From Paeniglutamicibacter antarcticus_C (GTDB lineage Bacteria > Actinomycetota > Actinomycetes > Actinomycetales > Micrococcaceae), in contig NZ_BAABLK010000028.1 in assembly GCF_039544305.1 (NCBI RefSeq), forward strand, positions 1 through 64,000: 64,000 nucleotides of DNA. Reading direction: 5' to 3'. Both the position numbers and the translations under genes were made by a program. Shown here one piece after another: positions 7,661 through 16,574 of the stretch (its first letter is position 1; the number at the start of each line of letters is the position of its first letter). Under the pieces are notes generated by a model, which did no database searches, was not told where the DNA came from, and was given only the letters and a program-made list of their open reading frames with translations.

Positions 7661-9367
7661 GTGATAGGGTCGAACCCCGTGGTGCAACGTAATCTTCCTC
7701 GTGATTCCCGGTCGTCTGAAACGACAAAGCATATCTTCGTCACCGGCGGTGTGGCCTCGTCCCTCGGAAAGGGACTGACGGCTTCCAGCCTCGGTCACCT
7801 TCTGCGTGCGCGTGGACTATCCGTCACGATGCAGAAACTAGACCCGTATCTGAACGTGGATCCGGGAACAATGAACCCCTTCCAGCACGGTGAAGTCTTT
7901 GTCACCGATGACGGCGCGGAGACCGATCTCGACATCGGCCACTATGAGCGCTTCTTGGACGAAAACCTCACCGGCACAGCCAATGTGACAACAGGCCAGG
8001 TCTACTCCGAGGTCATCGAGAAGGAACGCCGCGGCGACTACCTCGGCGACACCGTGCAGGTCATCCCACATATCACCGACGAAATCAAGCGGCGCATGCG
8101 CCTGCCGGCCACCGAGCCGGGCAAGGGCCACAAGGCCCCGGACGTGATCATCACCGAAATCGGTGGAACCGTCGGGGACATAGAATCCCAGCCCTTCCTC
8201 GAGTCCGCACGCCAAGTGCGCCAGGACATCGGTCGGGGCAACGTCTTCTTCGTCCACGTTTCGTTGGTTCCGTACATCGGTCCCAGCCAGGAGCTGAAGA
8301 CCAAGCCCACGCAGCACTCCGTTGCTGCACTGCGCTCCATCGGCATCCAGCCCGATGCACTGGTCATCCGCTCCGACCGCGAGATCCCCGCCGAGATGCG
8401 CGTGAAGCTCGGCCGCACCTGCGACGTCGATCCCGAAGCAGTGATCAATGCCGCCGACGCGGCAAGCATCTACGACATCCCCGTGGTGATCCACTCCCAG
8501 GGCCTGGACGCATACATCGTCCAGCAGCTGGGGATGAAGTTCAAGGACGTGAACTGGTCCAAGTGGAACAAGCTGCTTGACGCGGTCCACAACCCCAAGC
8601 ATCACCTGGAAATCGCTTTGGTCGGCAAATACATCGAGTTGCCCGACGCCTACCTCTCGGTTACTGAGGCCCTGCGCGCCGGCGGCTTCGCCAACAAGAC
8701 CAAGGTCCAGATACGGTGGGTGGCCTCGGACGATTGCTCGAGCCCCGAAGGCGCCAAACAGGCCCTGGCCGGCGTTGACGCCATCTGCGTGCCCGGAGGC
8801 TTCGGCATCCGCGGCCTGGACGGAAAGCTCGGCGCACTGAAGTACGCTCGCGAAACCGGCCTGCCGACCCTGGGCCTGTGCCTGGGCCTGCAGTCGATGG
8901 TCATGGAATACGCACGCAACGTAGTCGGTCTGGTCGATGCCTCGTCCACCGAGTTCGAGCCGGATACCAAGCACCCGGTCATCGCAACCATGGAAGAGCA
9001 GCTGGACATCGTCGACGGCAAGGGCGACCTGGGCGGCACCATGCGCCTGGGCCTCTACGAAGCGACCCTCACCGAGGGCTCGGTGGTGGCCACGACCTAC
9101 GGCAAGACGACCGTGGCCGAGCGCCACCGCCACCGTTACGAGGTCAACAACGCATACCGCGAGCAGCTAGCCGAGGCGGGACTGGTTTTCTCCGGTACCT
9201 CCCCGGACGGGAAGCTCGTCGAGTTCGTGGAACTGCCCAAGGACGTTCACCCGTACTACGTCTCCACCCAGGCCCATCCCGAATACGCCAGCCGCCCCAC
9301 GCGTCCGCACCCGCTCTTCGCAGGGCTGGTCAAGGCAGGACTGGAACACCAGAAGGCCGGTAAGTAA
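7661..9367 (+). CDS. pyrG: CTP synthase
   Basis: A 568-residue CTP synthase, converting UTP to CTP with glutamine. The N-terminal synthetase domain shows TKHIFVTGGVASSLGKGLTA and the C-terminal class I glutamine amidotransferase shows the nucleophile motif LGLCLGLQSM and a C-terminal His/Glu pair (HPEYASRP). The start is uncertain: GTG codons at 7661, 7679 and 7682 are all in frame, and conservation only begins near residue 20. Only 68 bases separate it from recN; the steA/steB-type genes found here in Mycobacterium (Rv1697-Rv1698) are absent. Confidence 0.96.
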   Translation: MIGSNPVVQRNLPRDSRSSETTKHIFVTGGVASSLGKGLTASSLGHLLRARGLSVTMQKLDPYLNVDPGTMNPFQHGEVFVTDDGAETDLDIGHYERFLDENLTGTANVTTGQVYSEVIEKERRGDYLGDTVQVIPHITDEIKRRMRLPATEPGKGHKAPDVIITEIGGTVGDIESQPFLESARQVRQDIGRGNVFFVHVSLVPYIGPSQELKTKPTQHSVAALRSIGIQPDALVIRSDREIPAEMRVKLGRTCDVDPEAVINAADAASIYDIPVVIHSQGLDAYIVQQLGMKFKDVNWSKWNKLLDAVHNPKHHLEIALVGKYIELPDAYLSVTEALRAGGFANKTKVQIRWVASDDCSSPEGAKQALAGVDAICVPGGFGIRGLDGKLGALKYARETGLPTLGLCLGLQSMVMEYARNVVGLVDASSTEFEPDTKHPVIATMEEQLDIVDGKGDLGGTMRLGLYEATLTEGSVVATTYGKTTVAERHRHRYEVNNAYREQLAEAGLVFSGTSPDGKLVEFVELPKDVHPYYVSTQAHPEYASRPTRPHPLFAGLVKAGLEHQKAGK

Positions 9368-9371
9368 CACC

Positions 9372-10037
9372 ATGGCACTGACCGACGGCGAGGCGCTGGG
9401 CGATTCGTTCAGCCCTCGTCGCCTGCTTTCATCCGAGACCGTCTACGACGGACGAATCTGGGATGTCTTGCAGGACACTTTCGAATTCGCTCCCGGCATG
9501 AAGCCGCTGGTCCGTGACTACATCGACCACCCCGGAGCGGTCGCGGTGCTTGTGCTCAACGATGCCGGGGAAGTGCTGATGATCAACCAATACCGCCATC
9601 CGGTGCGCATGAACTTGTGGGAAATCCCGGCAGGGCTCATGGACATCAAAGGCGAGGCCCCGCATCTGGCAGCGGCACGGGAACTGGCTGAAGAAGCGGA
9701 TCTGGTGGCCAAGGACTGGGCCGTGCTGGTTGACCTGTTCCTGTCCCCGGGCTCATCCTCCGAGGCGATCCGGATCTATCTGGCCCGCAACACCTCCCCG
9801 GTGCCCGCTGACCAGCGCCACGAACGCACCGACGAGGAGTCGGACATGGCCACGGCCTGGGTTCCGCTCGATGATGCCATTGCCGGCGTCCTGGAAGGGC
9901 TGATCCACAATCCCTCGGCCGTTGCCGGCCTGTTGGCAGCAGCAGCTGCACGCACGGGGGACTATGCTTCCCTGCGCCCGGTCGAAACCCCGTTTGACGT
10001 CCACCCCCGCCTGCGCTCAGCCGGGCAACAGGACTAG
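9372..10037 (+). CDS. NUDIX hydrolase, ADP-ribose pyrophosphatase type
   Basis: A 221-residue NUDIX enzyme beginning four bases after pyrG, so co-transcribed. The NUDIX helix is GEAPHLAAARELAEEADL preceded by EIPAGLMD, the arrangement of ADP-ribose/nucleoside-diphosphate-sugar pyrophosphatases; the usual Gly after the paired glutamates is Asp here. A NUDIX gene at this place between pyrG and xerD is conserved in Mycobacterium (Rv1700, an ADP-ribose pyrophosphatase). The substrate is inferred from family and position. Confidence 0.9.
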   Translation: MALTDGEALGDSFSPRRLLSSETVYDGRIWDVLQDTFEFAPGMKPLVRDYIDHPGAVAVLVLNDAGEVLMINQYRHPVRMNLWEIPAGLMDIKGEAPHLAAARELAEEADLVAKDWAVLVDLFLSPGSSSEAIRIYLARNTSPVPADQRHERTDEESDMATAWVPLDDAIAGVLEGLIHNPSAVAGLLAAAAARTGDYASLRPVETPFDVHPRLRSAGQQD

Positions 10038-10170
10038 GCGCGACGCGGCCATGATGACCGGCTCCGGTGCCGACGGCGCAACCACGCGGCTGGAAACGAT
10101 CCCCGATCCGGGTCGGCAGCCAGGATCGGGGACTGATGAAACCCTGCAAATCACCCGGCAGGAGGCGACC

Positions 10171-11160
10171 ATGGAACTGGAAACGATCCCGGATCCCGTT
10201 CCTGCCCCCGGCCCGGATCCGGCGACGCTGCCCATCGGCAGATACTTGGAGACCTACCTGCAACACCTGGCGGTCGAGCGCGGGATGGCCAAGAACACGG
10301 TGAGCGCCTACCGTCGGGACCTGTACCGCTACGCAGCATTCCTCCACTCCCTGGACGTGCACGCCCCCGACCAAGTTGCCCTGGGCCACATGACCTCCTT
10401 TGCCCAGGCGGTGCGTGAAGGTACCGACGGCGCCGCACCCTTGAGCGCGCGCTCGGCAGCACGGACCATCGTCGCGGTGCGCGGGGTACACAAGTTCTGG
10501 GAACTCGAGGGCCTGGCCCCAACCAATCCCGCCGTCGACCTGCACCCGCCCCAGCCCGGGCGCCGACTGCCCAAGGCCATCAGCGTCGCCGATGTAGGCG
10601 CGATTCTCGATTCGGTCTCGATCGATACATCGGCAGGACTGCGCGACAAAGCGATCCTCGAATTTCTCTACTCCACCGGGGCACGCATCTCCGAGGCAGT
10701 GGGCCTGGACGTCGATGACCTGCATCTTGAGCGCCAGGGCGATGGACCTGCCGTGGTGAGGCTCTTTGGCAAGGGCTCCAAGGAGCGGATCGTTCCTTTG
10801 GGTTCCTACGCCATCGAAGCGTTGAACGCGTATCTGGTACGCGGCCGCCCGGAATTGGTTGCCAAGGGCAAGGGCACGGCCGCCCTCTTCCTGAACCAGC
10901 GAGGAAGCAGGCTTTCACGCCAATCCGCGTGGTCGGTGCTCACCAAGGCGGCCCAACGAGCTGGTATCGAACAGGACGTTTCCCCGCACACACTGCGCCA
11001 TTCCTTCGCCACCCACCTGCTCGAAGGCGGCGCGGATGTCCGCGTTGTTCAAGAATTGCTGGGCCACGCCTCGGTGACCACCACACAGGTATACACACTG
11101 GTCACCGCCGACACGTTGCGTGAGATCTACGCGGCGGCCCACCCCCGCGCGAACCTCTAG
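10171..11160 (+). CDS. xerD: tyrosine recombinase XerD
   Basis: A 329-residue site-specific recombinase that resolves chromosome dimers at dif with XerC. The N-terminal SAM-like domain is followed by the catalytic domain with the arginine in STGARISEAVG, a lysine in FGKGSKER, HTLRHSFATHLLEGG and LLGHASVTTTQVY carrying the H-x-x-R, second His and the Tyr nucleophile. The start at 10171 has an AGGAGG site eight bases upstream. In-frame starts at 10051 and 9922 would lengthen it, and the stretch after 10051 repeats the LETIPDP peptide found at the chosen start. Confidence 0.94.
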   Translation: MELETIPDPVPAPGPDPATLPIGRYLETYLQHLAVERGMAKNTVSAYRRDLYRYAAFLHSLDVHAPDQVALGHMTSFAQAVREGTDGAAPLSARSAARTIVAVRGVHKFWELEGLAPTNPAVDLHPPQPGRRLPKAISVADVGAILDSVSIDTSAGLRDKAILEFLYSTGARISEAVGLDVDDLHLERQGDGPAVVRLFGKGSKERIVPLGSYAIEALNAYLVRGRPELVAKGKGTAALFLNQRGSRLSRQSAWSVLTKAAQRAGIEQDVSPHTLRHSFATHLLEGGADVRVVQELLGHASVTTTQVYTLVTADTLREIYAAAHPRANL

Positions 11161-11178
11161 GAAAGGACCGCCCAAGCC

Positions 11179-11736
11179 ATGGTACAAGCCCCAGCAACCC
11201 ACCCCGTCCAGGTCGTGTTGTGCCTGCCGATCCTGCGCGGACTCACCGGCAACCGGGTGCTGCTCGGGATGAAGCTGCGTGGGTTCGGTGCCGGCCACAT
11301 CGTGGCACCGGGTGGGAAGATCGAGCCGGGGGAGAAGCCGGCCCAGGCAGCGGCGCGGGAACTACAGGAGGAAACCTCACTGGTTGCCGAATCCGCTTCG
11401 TTGGAACCCACGGCCCGGGTCAACTTCCGGTTCCCTGCCAACCCCGCCGCGGACATGGACTGTACCGTTTTTATGGCCTCGGACTTCTCCGGCATGGCGG
11501 AACATTCGGATGAACTCGCCCCGGCATGGTATCCGGTGGGACAATTGCCTCTGGCCAAGATGTGGGAAGACTCTTCGTTGTGGCTGGGCCGGATGCTTCT
11601 GGGTGAACGGTTCGACGTGCTGGTCCTCATGGCACAGGACAACGAATCGGTTGCACGGTTTGCCACGATCCCCTGGCCTGAGAATAAAATCCCACTGACG
11701 CCTCTGAGCGAAGCGGACTTTCCGACCGCGACGTAA
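11179..11736 (+). CDS. NUDIX hydrolase, MTH1-like
   Basis: A 185-residue NUDIX protein 18 bases behind xerD. The NUDIX box is spread over GHIVAPGGKIEPGEK and AARELQEET, with a GAGHIVAPGGK start typical of MTH1/8-oxo-dGTP diphosphatases that clean oxidised purine nucleotides from the pool. Assignment to oxidised nucleotides is by resemblance only. The gene is followed by a degraded region and a terminator. Confidence 0.85.
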   Translation: MVQAPATHPVQVVLCLPILRGLTGNRVLLGMKLRGFGAGHIVAPGGKIEPGEKPAQAAARELQEETSLVAESASLEPTARVNFRFPANPAADMDCTVFMASDFSGMAEHSDELAPAWYPVGQLPLAKMWEDSSLWLGRMLLGERFDVLVLMAQDNESVARFATIPWPENKIPLTPLSEADFPTAT

Positions 11737-11754
11737 GCAGGCCCACGGACTGCG

Positions 11755-12110
11755 TTGACTGCTTGGAAGGCATGGGACTCCGGTTCTTGCGGAAATCCGG
11801 CGGCGACCTACACGCTGGATGGTGTCAGCTCCACCACCGTGGTTGTGGATGAAAGCGCACTCGCCCTGGCATTGGTGACCGAAACGGACCATCTCGGCAT
11901 TGCGCGCTCCACCGAAAGCAAACTATGCAATTTGGCCACGTCCTTGGACCACCAGGACAAAGTGGTGCAGTCGGATGCATGGACTGGCTATTTGGGGTTC
12001 AACGATGCGGCCGAACGAACCGCGTACCTTGAATCCAGCGAGTACCAGCGGTCCGTTGAAGCTGCAGCGTCACTGAAGCTGAAATGTACTAACCAGAGCG
12101 CGACGCCAAA
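11755..12110 (+). pseudogene. probable gene fragment, unrecognised
   Basis: A reading frame opening at TTG 11755 has coding-like codon use for about 110 residues (for example TYTLDGVSSTTVVVDESA and TAYLESSEYQRSVEAA) but has no credible start or ribosome site. It runs on without a stop through the terminator hairpin at 12115-12146 into the antisense of prpC. This suggests a remnant whose stop codon has been lost. No family was recognised. It may instead be a short chance ORF. Confidence 0.35.
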
Positions 12111-12114
12111 ATCG

Positions 12115-12146
12115 CGAGGGACGGATTCATTGGAATCCGTCCCTCG
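12115..12146. terminator. bidirectional terminator behind prpC
   Basis: Positions 12115-12128 pair perfectly with 12133-12146 around a four-base loop (CGAGGGACGGATTC core). It lies 26 bases past the prpC stop on the minus strand and also closes the NUDIX side on the plus strand; the plus side is followed by a T-rich stretch. Confidence 0.85.
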
Positions 12147-12172
12147 CTACTTTGTTTGTCTGCTTCTCTTGA

Positions 12173-13312
12173 TTACAGAGCGCGCTGCTCCGGGCCGTTG
12201 TAGGCCGAAAGTGGGCGGATCAGCGAGTTGTTGGCACGCTGCTCGGCAATGTGCGCGGTCCAGCCGACAATGCGCGAGGCAATGAACAGCGGGGTGAACA
12301 TCTCGGTGTCGAAGCCCATCAGGTGGTACGTCGGGCCCGCCGGGTAATCAAGATTCGGCTTGATGTCCTTCGCCTCGTCCATTGCGGCTTCAAGTCCGTC
12401 GTAGAGGCCCAGCATCTCACCGCGGCCGAAGTGCTCGATCATCTTGTCCAGTGCGGCCTTCATGGTCGGGACCCGTGAGTCGCCGCTCTTGTAGACGCGA
12501 TGCCCAAAGCCCATGACCTTCTTCTTCGCAGCCAGTGCATCTTCCATCCAGGCCTTGGCCCGGGCAGCGGCATGCTCGCGGGTTTCGTCCTTGTCGATGC
12601 CGATTTCCTGGAAGGTGTGCATGACCGCCTCGTTGGCGCCGCCGTGCAGCGAGCCCTTGAGTGCACCGATGGCACCGGTGACCGCCGAGTGCATATCCGA
12701 AAGCGTCGAGGTGATCACCCGGGCGGTGAACGTGGAGGCGTTGAAGGAGTGCTCCGCATACAGGACCATGGAGACGCGGAATGCATCCGCGACCTCGGGG
12801 GCTGCCTCCTCGCCGAAGGTCATCCACAGGAAGTTCTGCGAATAATCCAGGTCCTCGCGCGCTTCGACGACGCCCAGTCCGCGGCGGCGGCGCTGGTCGT
12901 AGGCGACGACCGCCGGGAAAGCCGCAAAGAGTTCTTTGGCCTTGATCAGCTCGGCCTCCGGGGAGGAGTCCTCTGCCAGTGCGTGGCATGCCCCGATGAC
13001 GGAGACCGCGGTGCGGCCCACATCCATCGGGTGGCAATCCAACGGCAGCAGATCGATCGCTGCCTTGACGTTGGACGACAGTGCACGCCCTGCACGCTCT
13101 GCGGCAATGAAGTCCGTGAGCTCGATTTCGCTGGGAAGCTCGCCGGTCCACAGCAGCAGTGCCACTTCCTCGAAGCTCTTGGACGCGGCCAGGTCCTGGA
13201 CCGGGTAGCCGCGGTAGAGCAGGGAGTTGGTGTCGGGGTTGACCTTGGAGATAGCGGTGTAATCCACCACGACGCCGGCAAGGCCCTTCTTGATCTCTGT
13301 TTCAGTCATCAC
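12173..13312 (-). CDS. prpC: 2-methylcitrate synthase
   Basis: A 379-residue citrate-synthase family enzyme condensing propionyl-CoA with oxaloacetate. Active-site landmarks are SFNASTFTARV, HGGANEAVM, and FGHRVYKSGDSR. Citrate and 2-methylcitrate synthases are hard to separate by sequence; the call rests on its place behind prpD and prpB. It is the last gene of the prpR-prpD-prpB-prpC operon, 14 bases after prpB, with a terminator beyond it. Confidence 0.93.
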   Translation of the reverse strand: MMTETEIKKGLAGVVVDYTAISKVNPDTNSLLYRGYPVQDLAASKSFEEVALLLWTGELPSEIELTDFIAAERAGRALSSNVKAAIDLLPLDCHPMDVGRTAVSVIGACHALAEDSSPEAELIKAKELFAAFPAVVAYDQRRRRGLGVVEAREDLDYSQNFLWMTFGEEAAPEVADAFRVSMVLYAEHSFNASTFTARVITSTLSDMHSAVTGAIGALKGSLHGGANEAVMHTFQEIGIDKDETREHAAARAKAWMEDALAAKKKVMGFGHRVYKSGDSRVPTMKAALDKMIEHFGRGEMLGLYDGLEAAMDEAKDIKPNLDYPAGPTYHLMGFDTEMFTPLFIASRIVGWTAHIAEQRANNSLIRPLSAYNGPEQRAL

Positions 13313-13326
13313 TTCGCTCCTGTTTC

Positions 13327-14256
13327 CTACAGATTCGCGTTGTTCGAGTCGATATCCAGTTCGGGCACCTGGAAATTGAATATCCCGGTATCGAAGCGGT
13401 TATAGGCCTCATAGTCAACGAGCTCGTAGAGACGAGCACGGGTCAACATAGAATCTACCCGAGACTCTTGGGTTCCGTCGGCACTGATCGCATCAAGCAC
13501 GCGCTCGGCTTCGCCCATGGCGCTGCGCAGCAACGTCACCGGGTAGATGACCATGGCAACACCGGTGTCCGCCAGCTCCTGGCGGGTGAACAGGGCGGAC
13601 TTGCCGAACTCCGTCATGTTCGCCAGCACCGGGACATCCACGGCGCTGCAGACCGCTTCGAACTCCGAAAGGTCCTTCATCGCCTCGGGGAAGATGGCAT
13701 CTGCTCCGGCATCGACCAGCGCCTTGGCCCTGTTGATCGCCGCATCCAGCCCTTCCACGGCACGCACGTCGGTGCGCGCCATGATCAGGAAGTTCGGATC
13801 CCGGCGGGCATCCGCCGCTGCGGCAATACGCTTGACCATGGTTTCCAGGTCAACGACGTTCTTGCCGTCCAGGTGGCCGCAGCGCTTGGGATTAAACTGG
13901 TCCTCGATGTGGCAGCCGGCCAATCCGGCGTGCTCGAGTTCCTGGATGGTGCGGGCCACGTTCATCGGCTCTCCGAAGCCGGTGTCGGCATCCACCAAGG
14001 AAGGCAGGTCGCTCATCCGGGCGATCTGGCCGGCCCGGGTGGCGACCTCGGTCAACGTGGTCAGCCCGACGTCGGGCAGCCCAAGGTCGTTGGCCAGCAC
14101 CGCACCGGAGATGTAGACACCGTCGAAGCCCTTTTCGCTGATCAGCTTGGCCGATAGCGGGTTGAAGGCTCCGGGGAACTGGCGTGCCGCACCCGGAATG
14201 AGCATCTCGCGCATGGCCACGCGCTTCTGCTCGGGGGTGGTGTGTGAATACAACAT
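13327..14256 (-). CDS. prpB: 2-methylisocitrate lyase
   Basis: A 309-residue member of the isocitrate lyase/PEP mutase family that splits 2-methylisocitrate into pyruvate and succinate. The catalytic cysteine sits in KRCGH, and DADTGFGEP and FLIMARTDV are the metal- and substrate-binding segments. The ATG at 14256 begins one base after the prpD stop, with AAGGGA upstream inside prpD. A longer frame to 14298 exists but lies within prpD and adds no conserved residues. Confidence 0.95.
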   Translation of the reverse strand: MLYSHTTPEQKRVAMREMLIPGAARQFPGAFNPLSAKLISEKGFDGVYISGAVLANDLGLPDVGLTTLTEVATRAGQIARMSDLPSLVDADTGFGEPMNVARTIQELEHAGLAGCHIEDQFNPKRCGHLDGKNVVDLETMVKRIAAAADARRDPNFLIMARTDVRAVEGLDAAINRAKALVDAGADAIFPEAMKDLSEFEAVCSAVDVPVLANMTEFGKSALFTRQELADTGVAMVIYPVTLLRSAMGEAERVLDAISADGTQESRVDSMLTRARLYELVDYEAYNRFDTGIFNFQVPELDIDSNNANL

Positions 14257-14257
14257 G

Positions 14258-15775
14258 CTAGAACAGTCCCTTGGGTGCTGCGGCGATGTCAATGACACCG
14301 GGGGCCGCGAGGATGTTCAGCTGGTCAAGCTCTCCGGCGCCCAGGTTGCCTAGGTTCTCCGCCGCCGCGAGGAAACGTTCGATTTCGGTTTCCTCGACCA
14401 CGTCCGCGGCCAGGGTGCGGAACTTGTTGATGTACTGCTCACGGGCGAAGGGCCGTGCGCCGAGCGGATGCGCGTCCGCTACGGCGATCTCGTCGGTGAT
14501 CACGGTGCCGTCGGCCAGGGTGATGACCACGGTGCCGCCGAAGGCTTTCTCGGAGATGTCCAGCGAGTGGTAGCGACGCGTCCACTCGGTGTCTTCCTCG
14601 GTGGTGACCTTGTTCCACAGCTCAACGGTGTCAGCGCGGCCAGCACGCTCGGGGGCGTAGGAGTCCACGTGGTGCCAGGAACCGTCCTGCAGGGCCACCG
14701 CGAAGATGTAGGGGATCGAGTGGTCAAGGGTTTCACGCGACGCGGTCGGATCGTACTTCTGCGGATCGTTGGCGCCCGAGCCGATCACGTTGTGGGTGTG
14801 GTGGGAGGTCTTGATCAGGATCGAGGCGACGTTCTTCGGGTCGGTTGCCTCGGGGTGCTCGCGGTTGATCTTGCGGGCCAGGTCGATCAGTGCCTGGGCC
14901 TGGTACTCCGCGGAGTGCTCCTTGGTGTAGGTGTCAAGGATGGCGCGCTTGGCTTCGCCGGGGCCCGGAAGCGGGACCGTGTAGGCGGCGTCGGGGCCAT
15001 CGAGCATCCAGGCGATGACGCCGTCTTCTCCCTCATAGATCGGCACCGGGGAAGTCTGGCCCCGCATGGCGCGGTCAGCGGCCTCTACGGCCATCTTGCC
15101 GGCGAATGCCGGTGCGTGGGCCTTCCAAGTGGAGATCTCGCCCTTGCGCGACTGGCGGGTGGCGGTGGTGGTGTGCAGTCCCTGGCCGACGGCCTGGAAG
15201 ATGGTTTCCACCTCAAGGCCCAGCAGGGTGCCGATGCCGGCAGCCGCGGACGGACCTAGGTGGGCGACGTGGTCGATCTTGTGCTCGTGCAGGCAGATGG
15301 ACTTGACCAGGTCGACCTGGATCTCGTATCCGGTGGCGAGTGCGCGGATCAGGTCCTTGCCGTTGGCGCCCGTGTGCTGAGCGACGGCAAGGATCGGCGG
15401 GATGTTGTCGCCCGGGTGCGAGTACTCGGCCGAAAGGAATGTGTCGTGGTAGTCGAGTTCACGCACGGCAACCCCGTTGGCCCAAGCAGCCCACTCGGGG
15501 GAGACCTTCTCGGGGATCCCAAAGACCGAGGCGCCGGCGCCACCGGTTGACGGTGCGTGGCTCAGTGCCTGGGCACGCGCGGAAACGATGGGGCCGCGGT
15601 TCAACGAGGCGATGGCCACCGAGGCGTTGTCGATGACACGGTTGATGATCATCTCGGTGACGTCCGCCTGGACCTCGACGGGATCTGCTGCGACCGTGGC
15701 GATCTTGTGCGCGAGCTGGTCCTGGTGGGCCAGGGTTTCTTCACTGCGGTAAACACGTACTGGGTGATTGATCAT
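14258..15775 (-). CDS. prpD: 2-methylcitrate dehydratase (MmgE/PrpD family)
   Basis: A 505-residue MmgE/PrpD protein, which dehydrates 2-methylcitrate in the methylcitrate cycle. It aligns in length and in segments such as REYINKFRTLA-type C-terminal and WKAHAPAFAGKMAVEAADR to PrpD enzymes. Its ATG follows the stop codon of the upstream GntR gene with no gap (TAAATG), so translation is likely coupled. Its stop is one base before prpB. Confidence 0.94.
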   Translation of the reverse strand: MINHPVRVYRSEETLAHQDQLAHKIATVAADPVEVQADVTEMIINRVIDNASVAIASLNRGPIVSARAQALSHAPSTGGAGASVFGIPEKVSPEWAAWANGVAVRELDYHDTFLSAEYSHPGDNIPPILAVAQHTGANGKDLIRALATGYEIQVDLVKSICLHEHKIDHVAHLGPSAAAGIGTLLGLEVETIFQAVGQGLHTTTATRQSRKGEISTWKAHAPAFAGKMAVEAADRAMRGQTSPVPIYEGEDGVIAWMLDGPDAAYTVPLPGPGEAKRAILDTYTKEHSAEYQAQALIDLARKINREHPEATDPKNVASILIKTSHHTHNVIGSGANDPQKYDPTASRETLDHSIPYIFAVALQDGSWHHVDSYAPERAGRADTVELWNKVTTEEDTEWTRRYHSLDISEKAFGGTVVITLADGTVITDEIAVADAHPLGARPFAREQYINKFRTLAADVVEETEIERFLAAAENLGNLGAGELDQLNILAAPGVIDIAAAPKGLF

Positions 15776-16420
15776 TTAGGTGTCCTCTCTGGAACCGGCA
15801 TGGGTTTTGATGTGTTCAAGACTGTGGTGGAGGTGCAACTGGGTGGCGGCCGCGGCGACCTCGGGGTTTCGTGCGGCTATCCCCTCGGCAATTGCCGCAT
15901 GCTCGAGCGCGGAGACTGCGAGCCGCTCGGGGTCATCCTGGGCCAGGCGCCGGACCCGGGCCAGGTGCACACGCAGGGAACGCAGGGCCTGGCTGATATA
16001 CGGGTTGGACACCGCGGCATCGATGCAGCTGTCCAGCTCAGCGGCAAGATCGTAGAACGCCTCGCGGGATCCCGGATCCGTCCTGCGGCCCGCCTCCAGG
16101 AAGCGTGAGCGAAGCCGGACAAAATCTTCGGGGTTCGAACGCCTCGCGGCAATGCGCGCCGATTCGATTTCCAGCGCACGGCGCAGGGCGAAAAGGTCAT
16201 CGATGTGTTCGAGGGAGACATCCGAGACAACCGCGCCTCGTCCACGATGCTGGACGGCCAAGCCATCGGCGACCAGGCGTGCCAATGCCTCGCGCAGCGG
16301 TGTGCGTGAGACCCCAAGGCGTTCGGCCTGTTCGACCTCGCCTAGGACGGCGCCGGGACGCAACCGCCATTCGACGATCTCCGTCCGCAGGACCTCATAG
16401 GCTCTATCGCTCGCTCTCAT
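15776..16420 (-). CDS. prpR: GntR/FCD-family regulator of the prp operon
   Basis: A 214-residue transcription factor with an N-terminal winged helix (YEVLRTEIVEWRLRPG, then ERLGVSRTPLREALARL) and a C-terminal helical FCD effector domain. It is the first gene of the prp operon, so it should control itself and the divergent prpE. The ATG at 16420 (start MRASDRAYEV) is preferred over the GTG at 16438, because 16438 lies inside the palindrome TGTATACA and because TACAAT lies seven bases upstream of the ATG, the spacing of a leaderless start. The effector is unknown; a methylcitrate-cycle intermediate is plausible. The gene symbol is by role only. Confidence 0.85.
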   Translation of the reverse strand: MRASDRAYEVLRTEIVEWRLRPGAVLGEVEQAERLGVSRTPLREALARLVADGLAVQHRGRGAVVSDVSLEHIDDLFALRRALEIESARIAARRSNPEDFVRLRSRFLEAGRRTDPGSREAFYDLAAELDSCIDAAVSNPYISQALRSLRVHLARVRRLAQDDPERLAVSALEHAAIAEGIAARNPEVAAAATQLHLHHSLEHIKTHAGSREDT

Positions 16421-16429
16421 GTTCCCAAT

Positions 16430-16437
16430 TGTATACA
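16430..16437. promoter_or_regulatory. candidate GntR operator 1 (prpR side)
   Basis: The perfect palindrome TGTATACA is typical of FCD-type GntR operators. On the minus strand it overlaps the putative -10 element TACAAT (16433-16428), which is seven bases from the prpR ATG, so binding would block transcription of the operon. Confidence 0.65.
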
Positions 16438-16492
16438 CGAGTTAGAGAAAAATGCTTGTTTACCGAAAGTTGCTGGAAGTTCTTCGTGAATC

Positions 16493-16500
16493 TGTATACA
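16493..16500. promoter_or_regulatory. candidate GntR operator 2 (prpE side)
   Basis: A second identical TGTATACA palindrome whose centre is 63 bp from the first, equal to six helical turns. It overlaps the putative prpE -10 (TATACA, 16495-16500), with a possible -35 TTGCTG at 16470-16475, spacer 19. Confidence 0.6.
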
Positions 16501-16574
16501 TTGATCTTGAAAATACGTGTCGTAGGTCATAGGCTCGGACTCACCCCGCACGACACCCCACACTGAATGGATGG

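Noticed and set aside
9922..10170. xerD start at 9922 inside the NUDIX gene
   Set aside because: It overlaps 116 bases of a conserved gene in another frame; AGGAGG before 10171 is better.
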